A stretch of DNA of 64,000 bases from Labyrinthula sp. Ha (lineage: Eukaryota > Sar > Bigyra > Labyrinthulida > Labyrinthulaceae): contig JAALGZ010000002.1 of NCBI GenBank assembly GCA_015227615.1, forward strand, positions 2,356,001 through 2,420,000, read 5' to 3'. Position 1 is the first letter of the stretch. The number at the start of each line of letters is the position of its first letter. Below the pieces are notes generated by a model. The model searched no databases and was not told where the DNA came from. It saw nothing but the letters and a program-made list of their open reading frames with translations. The position numbers were made by a program, and so were the translations under genes. Positions 21,898-34,423 of the stretch are shown in pieces.

Positions 21898-23238
21898 TTA
21901 TATCTTATTTTTCTTCAAATATTTTCTGATTAAGAGAAGTTTCAATATGTCTTGTCTTAATTTATCATATGCTTCAATGGTTTCCTCTGTAGATACAAAT
22001 CGAGGACGCCTAGGAACATCCAGTTCATCAAGAGCTCTTAATATTTTTTCAACTATACGTTTTCCCACAGATACTTTGGTTGGAAACATAAATACTCTCG
22101 CTGACCTTAAAGCTACACCAGATACTTCTCTTCTTTTAAAAAGACCTGGATCTGAAGCAAGAATATCGCTGTTTTCTGAATTAATATTTTCCAAGTATAA
22201 ACCTATTAGTGCTTTGTTCTTTCGCAGAAAGTCACCTGAATTGGAAACATCAGCATCCTCCTTTTTTCTTATCTTCTTTTTTAGATCCTCAATTTCTTTT
22301 TCAAGCTTGCTTATTTCATCAAGAGCTTTTTCTTCTTCTTTTCTTTCTGTATCTTCTTTGTTATAATAGCCATCAAGGTATTTTCTCCTTAGTCTTTCAA
22401 GCACAAGTTTTTCTGGTTTCTCTTGAATTTTCTTCAAAACATGCGCAAACAGTTTTTTACTTTTTTCACTTTGTATTTTGGTTTCACTTAACCTTGAAAA
22501 CAAATCTTTCTCTTCAACATTCATTTTATTATTCTCATTCTTTCCCAAACTCTTGCAAACCTTCAGAAACCAAGATTTCAAAGAAAACGAGTCTTGTTCA
22601 GAAATTGGTGAACTGGTCGGTTTATTTTTCGAGAATAAAAAGGATTTCCACTCTGTCAAGCTATCATCGTTCCATCTGTCATCAATAACAAACCACCGCA
22701 AATCATACTTTTCACACAAATAAAATAGAAACTCGGTCTCTAATAAAGTCCAATCAGTACCTTCGCACAGGGAAGAAATTGAGTCCTCAACTCTTGGAAC
22801 AGGAACTTTTCTATTGTACTTTGAAAAATTATAAGTCTCCTCTTTAGATGCTGCCAAGTTCCAATGCCTTAATTTTAACCCATCAACTCTTCCTGGGTTT
22901 TGAAACTCGGAATGCTTCCAAGAAACAGCTTTTTTCTAGCAAATTAGAGACTGAAAAAAATATACTGCAGACATTTTTTTCACTAAGCTCTTTGTTATGC
23001 CATTTGAAGTGGAAGTGGGTATTATGGAAGGTAAATTCTCCAAGCTTTTTGCATCTAATAGTTTGTAGACTTCATTGGACAACTTTGAATACTTCTTCTT
23101 CTGCGCCTCAGATTTTTGTTTTTCCTCATTTTTTAATTCATTTGCTTCTAAAAAATTCACAAAAAAATGATTTTTACCTTGTTTGGCAGCTGCTAAATCA
23201 GTTGATGATATTCCTAATAGATCTTGTATTTCTGGCAT
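21898..23238 (-). CDS. DMAP1: DMAP1/SWC4-like chromatin subunit (SWR1/NuA4), two exons
   Basis: Exon 1 is 22966-23238, a 30-nt intron lies at 22936-22965, and exon 2 is 21898-22935, giving 436 aa. Across the junction the protein reads KKAVSWKHSEFQNPGRVDGL then KLRHWN, matching the W-x-F-x-NPARxDGLxLxHW segment of DMAP1. YNFSKYNRKVPVPR and the SANT-like DWTLLETEFLFYLCEKYDLR with FVIDDRW follow, which is the family hallmark. The C-terminus has a coiled coil and the RRPRFVSTEETIEAYDKLRQ region typical of SWC4. In yeast and animals the protein is shared by the NuA4 acetyltransferase and the SWR1 H2A.Z-exchange complexes. A TATAAATAG (23245-23253, minus) and a CCACGTCAT motif (23259-23267) lie just before the ATG. 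Confidence 0.92.
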
Positions 23239-24079
23239 TTTAAACTATTTATAAAGCAATGACGTGGCATGAAAATATTTTAATCGTTTAAAACCTGAAT
23301 CTTTACTGAAATAAAGGTTTAGATTCAAGTTATGCTTTTTTGTTAGAATCTTATCTATTGAGTTTTTACTTGATTTGAAATGATTGAATATCCTAGAATT
23401 GTGTGTTATACTGTTTCCGTGGAATTAACCTAGAGCTGACAACCTTCTTTTGTTATTGGATAAGTTCTCTCAAGCTACAAGTTCAGTATATCAGGACAGC
23501 TTCATTCACGTTGTTGTGAAACAGGATGATTTTTGAGTTAAGATTACCGATTACATTATTGTAAAAATTTGTTTTTATATATAACGTGTGTAATCTACAC
23601 TCGGGAACTCGTTTCACTGGGTTTTAGTGTATTACATCCGAACAATTATTTCTTGATTTTTTGAACAATTTCTATATATCCTAGAGACCTAAAGTTATTT
23701 ATTAATTTTGTTCTAGGTGTATACACCTATAATTTTTTTTTCAATAAATCATTATCAGAATTTTAGGTTCCATAACATCTTAGTTCAGTTTGTCTTGGTT
23801 TCTGGTGACTGCATAAGTAAGCATGCAGGATGCGGTACCTCTTCATGCTCATGCCCAAATCTATAAACTCATTAATATTTAAGACTTAAATACTCATGTA
23901 ACGTCTTGCTTATGGAAAAATGCTTTTCATCAGATCTTGTACTTAGGGAGAGTAACAACAAGATATTTAGTATCTGAAAAATAAATGAAACTAGAAACAA
24001 ATTAACTCTTAAATATCTTGTATTTAGACTTTTAAGATGGATATCCATTAATCAACATGCTGCTTATTTAGTCGTGCTA
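23239..24079. other. 840-bp spacer
   Basis: It holds the DMAP1 upstream region (TATA-like element and ACGT motif within 30 bp of the ATG) and otherwise no supported feature. Confidence 0.5.
23259..23267 (-). promoter_or_regulatory. CCACGTCAT motif upstream of DMAP1
   Basis: An ACGT-core element, CCACGTCAT on the coding strand, begins 21 bp upstream of the DMAP1 start. The same nine bases occur 32 bp upstream of the palmitoyltransferase start (51464-51472). ACGT cores are typical bZIP sites; the role here is inferred. Confidence 0.35.
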
Positions 24080-25381
24080 TTAAAGCAAGTTTTTTACAAT
24101 AGTAACTTTCTCAACTGGATCAAAATGACCTTTTCCTTCAGCAGTGATCGTCATCTTTCTTGGCACAATAGGAAGTACATCACCCGACAAATCAAGAGTC
24201 TTCTCACTCTTTCCTCTTAATCCACGTTCTTCAGATGCTTTTTGAGAAGATGAAAAAACATATTCATCTGCAACAGAGTCATCAACAGTATATCCAAGAT
24301 CAGCTAAACTTGCAATACTCATATTTGTCAATGAAGTTCTATTATCAAAATTCATGTAATAAGTCATAAGCGCATCTTGAAACGTATCTTTATCAATATG
24401 CTTATCTACATTTCCTACACCTTCATCTTTCTGTTCATCAAAAACTTTTTTCCCATTAAGTCTCGTACCTTGAACAGGAAAAAATTCTGTTCATTTCCTG
24501 TCAATTCTTGATACGCACGAAAACCAGCTTCTCCAACATATTTTGGTTGATTATCTCCATATCTTCCAACAATATACCTAGTAGAATTAATATCATAAAC
24601 TTCATCTTCAAGAACATCAATAGAAGTTACATAATTTCCATCATTATCAGGAAATGGATCCCAAATGGTTCCTAATATAAGTGTATGCATCATTTCAGGA
24701 AGAACTAAATCATTTAACTTATCATTTTCTATAATCTCATCTAAATCCTCAGGATCAAAATACATACTACCAATTAGTGGGAGCTCAAACCCTGGAGAAA
24801 AATTGCATGGGCCAGACTAAACTAAAAATATAGTATTAATATACAAGAGCCACAAAACCACCAGCTCCATCAATGTCTGCAATCACTGCGACAACAGTCA
24901 AGTCTTGAATATTCTCTCCTTCTTGAAGAAGTACAGGGTTACTTCTAGTTTCAACTCCACAAAGATCCTTGAGTGTGTATATTCCATATGAAGCCAAATG
25001 AAGATTGTGATCAGTTGGTGCAACAGCAGTGGAAAGTTTTGCTGGTGCTAAAAGAAAGGCTGAACATTTCATTGAGGTTTGGTTTCTGGTCAAAGATAAT
25101 AGATATATAATCTGTTGATCGAACTTTGATCTTTACTTCTGTTTCTACTGAAGAACAAATATTTTGTACAATTTGTTCTACATCCTCATCGTCAGATGTA
25201 GCTCTACCAATGTTATTGCTTATCGAGGTTTTCTGCGAATCATTCTGTGTACTAAAGAAAGCTACAGTTGCAACAACGGCCACCACAAATATAAGAACAA
25301 TTGGAGCTAATTTTTTTTATTTTTCTTCTTTTTGGATGCTTCTTGGAAGTTATTTTGGTTCTTGCTTTGAGTTGATATCAT
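24080..25381 (-). pseudogene. Broken copy of the leishmanolysin-like metalloprotease
   Basis: This is a second copy of the gene at 31987-33287, on the same strand. It begins with MISTQSKNQNNFQEA at 25381 and keeps the intron at the same place (24817-24844, 28 nt). The frame is lost soon after the start and again in later parts, so no single open frame spans it. The active site is also damaged: HEMMH of the intact copy reads PEMMH here, and the following GFG reads ILG. The last 235 bp (about 24086-24320) appear identical to the intact copy, while the middle differs at many positions. It is a dead paralogue whose 3' end has probably been homogenised by gene conversion. Confidence 0.85.
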
Positions 25382-28300
25382 ATGTTAATTGAGTTTTGTT
25401 TTTAATTTTGAATACGAAGTTTGAAACTAACCCCTATAGTAATTTTCCCATCTTCAGCTTAACATGAGATAGAATAACTAAATTTCCCTTCAAGATACAT
25501 TTTCATATTGCTCTATAATAAATATTTCTGGTTAATTTTTTATTTAAAAGTATCTTGTTGCATTTTCGCATAAATTTTGTCCTCCATAATTAGTAAAGGT
25601 GGGTTTGAACAGTTATACGGAACTCTCTTTCTTTAGTTAACTTCAGGTTAACTCTATTTGAAATAGATACAGTCAAAAACAATCTTGTATTATTTTATTT
25701 AACTCATATTATTATTCAAGTTGTACGCCCTTGAAATAACAATAAGTTATCGGGAAACAAAAAACATGACCGATATATTCGCAATATTTGTATTCCCGAA
25801 ACCGGTGTTCGTAATGAACATGTCCAAGATAAAAATTGAACGTGAAGAAATAAAATTTAAAACAGGGCCAAGAGAATTGAGTCTGTATCTTAGGAAGCGA
25901 GAAAGAAAATTGAGATATAATTCTATCTTCATAAGCCAAGTTATCATCTCTAAACTCTAGTTCTTACTTACAACCAAGGGTGGGCATTGTTAGCAAAACA
26001 ATCTTAGAGATATATTATTGAAAAGACACTATTTCATTATTTCAACAAATAAAAAATTTTTAAATTTGCCGACATTAGTATTATCAGAACAAAGCAATTA
26101 TTGACTTTTCAGGATAATACACAGAGAGACTATTAAGGTCAAACATGAACAAAAGAGAACGCTAAAATGTGGAAAAAAGAAACTCTTTTGCCTCAACAAA
26201 AGAAATAAGTTTAGATTAAATATTTTCATGTACCCGTTCCTGCAAGGCTGCAATCTTTTTCTTCCGCTGTAATTCGATGGAGTAGAAGGTTTTTCATTGC
26301 CATTGTGGAAAGTGTGTATCAAAAGGTTCAGCTTCAGCTAAAGTTTCAACTTAATTTTTAAAGAGTTTAAATAAAAACAAGTTATGTTATTCATTTCTCT
26401 TGAAAACAGTTCATTTGAATGTAAATTCTTTTTTCAAAATTTTAGCTTAGATATTTATAGAGGTTGGATAAAATATGGCAAAACAGAATACTATTCAAAG
26501 AACTCTTTCTAGATCTAAGAAAAAAACGAGATGAAAGAATCATGAAAACAGGTTAATAACTTTGTTAAATTTGTAATATATGCATTCCTCAAATTATGTT
26601 TGTATTGATTATGCATAATTGTTGCTAGCTACTGAAGTTTTCATATCTTGTCGCACAACTAAACTAACTTAATGGTAAAATGCTTAAGATAGTAGACACT
26701 AGCCAAGAAAATACTTTCGAACGGTATCTAATGGATATTATTTCTCTTAGTTGTCAACTGTTTTTGAATGATTGGCTGTGATGGAATAGTTGCTTTCCAA
26801 GAAGTACGTATCGTTAGGCATACGGTTCTAATCACATTGACACAGGGATACATAATCAATAAGAGCCCTGTCTGTAGAGTTTGCTTTGTTTTCAATCTGG
26901 ACAAATATTTGAGGAGAATTCTTGTCCATATGATTTTATCCATGCATAATTAGGAGCGCGGGGGATAGTTCCAATTGAGGATCACTTGAATTTTGAGGAA
27001 TTTCCCAGTTAATTGATTGGATTTTAAAGTCTCGTCACCACATTTGGTGAGGAATGAGAAAGAATTGAGTTTCTAATTGAGTTTATAATTGAGGAATTTG
27101 CTTAGAGTTTTCTTAGAGGACTGACGGGTATTTTTTGCCAAGCTTACCGAGGCACTAATTTAGTAACTGATTAAGATTTTATCAATAAGAGTGTAAGGAG
27201 TTTTGAGGATCCTCGGTTAGGTCCGCGTTGAGGACTTTGCATTTCATGACTTTGCTTTGAGGATTCTTAACCTACCTAAAGTTTGTGTTGAATTTGAATT
27301 TTAGTATCATCAATTGCACAACGAGAAATATCTCTCTGATTAGACTCCTACTTACTCTTCACCAAGATAATGGTCTACGGATTACTAGCATTTATTTGAA
27401 ACAGAGAACCAGTATCATTCATGGCTATTAATATGAAACATTGTACTCATCTTTGTCGATCGCGTTATTTTTCCCGTGTCTTATAAAACAACAAGTTTAA
27501 GTATCAAAGAGTAGTATCTCTAGACAAATTAAATGTTCTTGACACAATGTACGATTAGTTTTTCTTCGATTCCAGTGAATTGGATCTATCATTGCTGAGT
27601 TTACATTATACTCAAACCGTGACAATATCGTAAGGATAAAGTAGGCAAATTAAATTGTAACAAGACTAAGTTTAATATAACTTAATTTTGCAGATAAAAC
27701 TATAAATTTACATCTTATCAACATAAATATTTGGACAGAGGAAGAACCAAACATCTTTTTTATAGGTGTTAGAGGGTGATAGTGTCAATGAACTATCAAC
27801 GACTTTTTTAACGAAATTTATAATTTTAGTATGACTCATACTTTCAAACTATCATTTGCTTTACTACTTATGAATTTTCCAAACTAAATTAGCATTATTT
27901 ATTTGTTATATGGAAAAAGTTTAATAACTAAGTGATGTTATTTTGAACGCAAAGACCTGCTTAACAATGCATTTATGGCTCAATGCTTATGATGTTGGGT
28001 TCATATTACATTTCATTTAGGTAATAAGTTTAATCCTGGTAACCCTTTCCCTGGGATAAGATTTCAAAATATTAAGGACTACACTCTTTACCTAATCAAA
28101 CTATCTGTCAAACCCTTATCTAAGGAACATATTATATTTTTTGGGTGTTTGTTTCGTGCTGGATATGGGTTTAAAGTTGTTGGAACTTTGCCCTAGAGTT
28201 TTACAACATTAAGGTATGTTTGCCTACATTGTCCATAAGGTATAAGTAATTTCTTGGTAAATTTTTAGAAAAAGTATAAATTACAACAATGGATCCGAAA

Positions 28301-31300
28301 GCTGTGATTATAGGGCTTAGCTTGAAACAGTATATAACAGTTCTATTTGTATCGATGCCACCCGTTCTTCATATGATATCTACAATTATAACGATGACGG
28401 TTTCAGGGAAACAATTCAACGTATGAAAATGTCTTTTGGTATATAAAACCAATGTTCCTGTTCTAAGCAAAAAATAATTTATTGGCTACTAAAGTGGGTT
28501 ATGTTGCTGAGGCAAGATCTCGTTTATCCGAGAATTACATTGTCTATTCCTTACAAACATATAACTAAATTTAATGAAACAACACTTTTTACTTTGCCTA
28601 AGAGATAACCCAATCACCTTGTAGATAGCTAAGTATGATGGGTATGTTGAAATTATTTCACAAACTAATTTTGCCTACAGCTATTTTAGGCAATAATATG
28701 AGCACCAACTATGTCATCGAACATCCATAACTTCAATAAAAACACAACTGAGCTTAGCTTCATAGTTTTCTAAAATAAAATACCAATTCAGATAATACTA
28801 GGACATATAAACAAAAACACTGAAGTGTTCGTAGGCAGATAAACCTTGTTTTTAAGTAAAAAAATAAATTTAATCGCCATTTAAATAAAAAAAAGAGCTA
28901 ACAAACTTAATGTACAACTAAACAAGGTAAGAGAAATCATAACAATGACTTGATCTAACCAAGTTATTAAAACAAGTCTTATGGGGCTTTATAACTAGAT
29001 TCAATTTCTCATCTCGACATACTCTACCTATATACTATTTGGCTCAGTTCGAATTATATGTAAGAAGTAACATTGTTTTTATCGGCTTTGAAGCAACAGT
29101 AGCGCATTGCAGTTTGCCCATAAGGCACAGATACGGATGTTGTTGTTAGTAGCGTAGTTTAACATTGATTTTCACTGGATATGCCTTGATTCCAATTGCG
29201 GTAGGTTACTACCGTTTCGTTGTTTTAGTTGTTCTTACCATGGGTCTTAAGGGCTAGTCCTTATAAAATTACGACTTAAAGTTTTCTATTAGTAAATAAA
29301 TACAAATTATCTTGTGCATTCTCATCTGCTTCATTGCATTTTTTAATAGAGTCGCCATATAGAGGTAGGAACTTGCTAAGTATCTTTTTATATCAAATGT
29401 AGCTTTTAAGTGTCCTATGATTGATAAGCTTATTGTTTCAGTTCACTTAGTTTTAACTTGTCTAAAGACGAATTCCGCGGTTTTCGAAGTTCACTTCATT
29501 TCCAATGATAATTAAAAAACTTTAAGGTTACTTAACCTTTCACCGGAGTGAGTACTTCTTCATGAAAAATATAATTGAATTACATTAGCATTAGTGTCCG
29601 GCTTTTCTTCACATAGGTAACTTAGCTCTAGTTCTATCTGAGTAAAGTAGCACTTCTATCAAGTTAAAAAAAATTATTGTATCAGTTTGATTCGAGTACC
29701 ATGCTAGTCTAAAAGACTTCTTACCCACTTATAAAATAATTTGTTACTCCCTAGTATTGACTTATTGTGCAATAGCATTTTGTTCTGCATATTTTCGCGT
29801 TTTTTCTGTCTTTGGTTACTTTTTATGCGGATAACTGTTTGGTTCCTAAGATATAATAATTTCTCTTATCAAATGATGAAGTGTCATGAAGTAGCTTATG
29901 CTGAAGAACATCATTAAACTTATCTCTCATACACAGGCCTGGGATTAAATGAGAATAATTAAAAACCAGATGATGTTCATCTTGGTTCTGATTCTTAATG
30001 AGATAATTAGATTTTTTGGTCATACCTTATCACTTTAATTTGTTTCTGACAACAAATTCATAATGAAAATTAAATCAGCAACCGAAACCTAATTATGAAA
30101 TTCAACAACTTTCAATGACTCAAGTGCGCACTCAATAGACACCTCAAAAAAATCAGTTATTAAAAAGGACCCAAGACTAACAGCCTACAAGTTCGAGTCT
30201 TGGATTCTTATCAAAAACTAATCGGCCAAGGTTAGAGCATGCTTACAGTACTTGAAGAGTTCCCGTATATGTTCGAGTGATAACTAGTATATCATGTAGC
30301 TAGCAAAATCACATGAACTACCTATAGTATGCTTGGTTAGCATTTTGAATTTTCCATTATTATATCAATTGCAGAGTACTGAATTTTGCTTTCATGGTGA
30401 ATAAATGCAAAAAGTTATCTATTGAACCTTATTATATTCTTTGTGAGTTATATTACCTCGAACTAATTAGAATAGTACTCTATATTCTTCTTTATGCTAA
30501 GTTTAATCTGGAAATTGATATCTCAAGCAGATCTGAGCTATCAGTATATTCGAATATCTGACTTTGTTCCTTATTTCCTGCGCCACAGTGCATCTCGATG
30601 AATCCTTTTTATTTGAGTTGCAGACACTAGAAGAGCTGTACAGGATTTTAAAATTATAAAGCTATCATCATATTAAGAATACTACTTATATCCTTGGAGA
30701 ATTGGACAAGTAGCTATGGTAATCAATGAAAAAATGAAGGCATATTGTCCGAGCTAGAGTAGAAAAGGCTATGAATATTCTTGTATACTGAGCAGTTCCA
30801 AGATGGAATATTGAAATTCATCAGTACCAATTCTTAGAATTTCTAGATTATTGAAATTTAGAGCATTCAACATGAGACTAACCGCCAATAATGCTAAGTT
30901 TTTCTCACAGCTTACTGTTAAATTTCTTATTACACAATGCAGCAATGCATGATACTCCCGGGTTTTTCTTCCTCCATAATTCCAACTGTACTATCTCTTT
31001 CTGATTCGTGTTTTTCTATTCATGTTATCATGTTAACTTAGATCCTATTTTCTTGTAACATATGATTACCCTCTTATCATATTACGTGATCACAGCTAAT
31101 TTTCCAATAGAATATGATCACATATGATCCTTGAGGAGCCAATTAGTTTATGATAGGGTTAAATTATATGAAATAATGCTGTGTAATATGTGAATTTTAT
31201 GTTCTAAATTGTTATTATTTCCACATATTCAACTAAGAATTCTAGAAACAGGAGTATCTCTAGTTCACAAATTTCCAAAATCTAGTACCTGAAATGATGC

Positions 31301-31986
31301 TCACCTTCATCAATCTTCAGTTACTCCATTACCGGTATTTAGCCAATTTATATAGTTCCAACCCGATATTTTGCTAAATGACATTAGAGAGAATAAATTT
31401 TCCAATGATATCAATCTCCCTAGAACCATGCTTTCTCATTGAACAAACTTAAGCTCAAAGATATTACACATGTTCATTGATGGCCGCTTTAGCTGTTAAT
31501 TCAACATGCCATATCTTAGCTCATTACAGATACTGCCTTATTTCTGAGACATTTCAAAGCTCTCCCAGTTTGCATTCTCGTGAAATAGATGAAAAGAATA
31601 TATCAAAACATTTCTGTAACTGCTAGATGCTACATAAACTAATTATCGCTCGATGGAACATTAGTTCTATCTCCTGTATAAGTTCTCTCATTACTGGGTA
31701 ATGAAGAATCTATTGTTGGGTATAATATGTGAATTATAACTACTGACTCATCTTTATATGTATCTGGTTATCAGTTCCTTGGAAGCAGAGGACCTATTAT
31801 TTTGCTTAATTATTAAAAGTATGTTGTCCTTTAATAAGTTTGAGAACCAAGAAAAGTTATACTGAGGTATAAGTTTTCCAAGATAAAAAGCAAACAAAGA
31901 AATAACTAAGATCTTAAAATTTAATTCCCTGAACTTACAAGGTTCAAGTTATTTAAGAGCCTACTCTATCGTTGTTTAGGTTATTC
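25382..31986. other. 6.6-kb gene-free region
   Basis: No gene, tRNA or clear repeat is supported. Short frames at 25712-25960 overlap one another on both strands and look like chance. A B-box-like GTTCGAGTC occurs near 30193 but without an A box or cloverleaf. The region probably arose as unique spacer or fully decayed element DNA. Confidence 0.5.
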
Positions 31987-33287
31987 TTACAAGTTTTTTA
32001 CAATAGTAACTTTCTCAACTGGATCAAAATGACCTTTTCCTTCAGCAGTGATCGTCATCTTTCTTGGCACAATAGGAAGTACATCACCCGACAAATCAAG
32101 AGTCTTCTCACTCTTTCCTCTTAATCCACGTTCTTCAGATGCTTTTTGAGAAGATGAAAAAACATATTCATCTGCAACAGAGTCATCAACAGTATATCCA
32201 AGATCAGCTAAACTTGCAATACTCATTTTTGTCAATGGAGTTCTATTATCAAAATTCATGAAATAAGTCATAAGTGCATCTTGAAAAGTATCTTTATCAA
32301 CATGCTTATCAATACTTCCTACACCTTCATCTTTCTGTTCATCAAAAGCCTTTTCCCCATTAACTCTCGTACCTTGAATAGGAAGAAAACCTTGCTTTTC
32401 CCCTGTCAATTCCTGATACGCACGAACACCAGCTTCTCCAACATATTTTGGTTGATTATCTCCATGTCTTCCAACAATATCTCCAGAACCATTAATATCA
32501 TAAACTGCATCTTCAAGAACATCAGTAGAAGTTATGTAATCTCCAGAACTTCCAGGAAATGGATCCCAAAGTGTTCCAAATCCAAGTGTGTGCATCATTT
32601 CATGAAGAACTAAATCATTTAACTTATCATATTTTGCGACATCTTCTAAGTCTTCACTATCAAATTTCATAGTAGCAAATAATGGAAGCTCATAGCGTGA
32701 AGATATATAACATGGACCAGCCTAAATATAAAATATAAAAATAAATATACAAAAGCTAGTAAACCACCAAATCCATCAATCTCTTCAATCACTGCTACAA
32801 TAGTCAAGTCTTGAATATTTTCTCCTTCTTGAAGAAGTACAGGGTTACTTCTAGTTTCAACTCCACAAAGATCCTGAAGTGTATATGTTCTATCTGAAGC
32901 CAAATGAAGATTGTGATCAGTTGGTGCAACAGCAGAGGAAAGTTTTGCTGCTGCTAAAAGAAAGGCAGAACAGTCATTCAGGTTTGGTTTCTGGTCAAAG
33001 ATAATAGATATATAATCTGTTGATCGAACTTTGATCTTTACTTCTGTTTCTACTGAAGAACAAATATTTTGTACAATTTGTTCTACATCCTCATCGTCAG
33101 ATGTAGCTCTACCAATGTTACTGCTTATCGAGGTTTTGTGCGAATCATTCTGTGTACTAAAGAAAGCTACAGTTGCAACAATGGCCACCACAAATATAAG
33201 AACCATTGGAGCTAGCACTTTTTTATTTTTATTCTTCTTGGATACTTCTTGGAAGTTATGTTGTTCTTGAGTTTGTGTTGATATCAT
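31987..33287 (-). CDS. Membrane-anchored leishmanolysin-like zinc metalloprotease
   Basis: Exon 1 (32751-33287) and exon 2 (31987-32721) are joined over a 29-nt intron (32722-32750), giving 423 aa. The N-terminus is a short polar tail followed by a membrane helix, LAPMVLIFVVAIVATVAFF (about residues 26-44), so it is a type II membrane protein with the protease outside or in the lumen. The zinc site is LHEMMHTLGFGTLWDPF (HExxHxxGxG). Further on are VGEAGVRAYQELTG, DKHVDKDTFQDALMTYF (whose His fits the third zinc ligand of the family's SHW...NELMT block) and MSIASLADLGYTVD, all typical of leishmanolysin-related proteins found in protists and some bacteria. Substrate unknown. A near-copy 7 kb away is broken. 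Confidence 0.88.
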
Positions 33288-34423
33288 ATCTTAATTGAGT
33301 TTTGTTTTATTTTTTGAATATGAAGTTCAAAGTACATCTTTTAAACAGTTACGTCATCTCCGGATAGAATTGGGAAAAGAAAGTGTATTAACTTATTGAA
33401 AGACACTTAACTTGTGTTCTATAAGAGATAATTGTTGGGTAAATATGTTGAAGAAAACATATTGTTGTATTTTCGCATAAAATGTGTCCTCAACAAGTAG
33501 TAAGTTCGGATTAACTGTGGTGTTGTTTCGATTTGTTTCTTGATACTATCAAGTTTACTCTATCGTATACACTTGTAATCAACTTATGTATGTAATAATA
33601 TTTTATTTAACTAACATTCTTATGAAATCTACTCGGCTTACTGATGACTAGATATCAACTTGAGGACAATATTGCTTTACCAGTAATTATTGAATTTCCA
33701 ACAAATATCTTTTTGATATATAAATCCAATAGAATCATATTATGGTTTATATATCACGAAGCTAAGACAATTACAGAGAAGGAAATAGTAAACCTGAATA
33801 CTATAGATCATGGACATATCTATCTTCTTTAGAATAGACTTACCTATACACAGGAGTACATTGAGTTATAGCGTCAACTCTCAAAAACTATCAAGTCTCA
33901 AGCTTTGTATTCTATGGGGTTGGTGCTCCATAAACCAGAACAGAGTTTTGGTTAATACTTATTTATTTTATCAAAATATTTTCGTTAGTGTTCATATTAT
34001 TCAGGAAGAAAGTTACCCAATTTTCCTCAATAATCAACACGTCTTCTACACTAGAATCGACATAATATAACAAATTTTAGTCAATTGAGGTATGAAAAAC
34101 TGTTGTTTCATCTGTAGAAAACCTTTGTGTATTCTGTTCTGTTTAAACTTGCAGTACCAGGAGTAGGCATAAGTCAGTTCAATAGCTAATAGTAGCTACA
34201 ACAAAGCCTTCTCCAAATTTGCATATGGGAACAACTTTTACAATCGTACAATCCCAAGTTAATTTTGCCCAGATCCTGTTTCGCGTTCTTAAACATATTC
34301 TCAAAGCGAAGAAAACAAGCACCTGCAATCACACATGTTTTTCATTAGAACACAACCTAGTCAAAGTAGGTCTTCAGCAATAAAAAAGGCTAAGACACCA
34401 AACAACGACAGATGAAAATAATA
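33288..34423. other. 1.1-kb spacer between protease gene and hAT element
   Basis: Contains the upstream region of the protease gene, with an ACGTCAT core at 33346-33352 about 60 bp from the start. Nothing else is supported; the frames at 33644-33832 and 33810-34070 have no family features. Confidence 0.45.

Noticed and set aside
30180-30240. B-box-like GTTCGAGTC, possible second tRNA
   Set aside because: No acceptor stem pairing, no A box, no anticodon arm.
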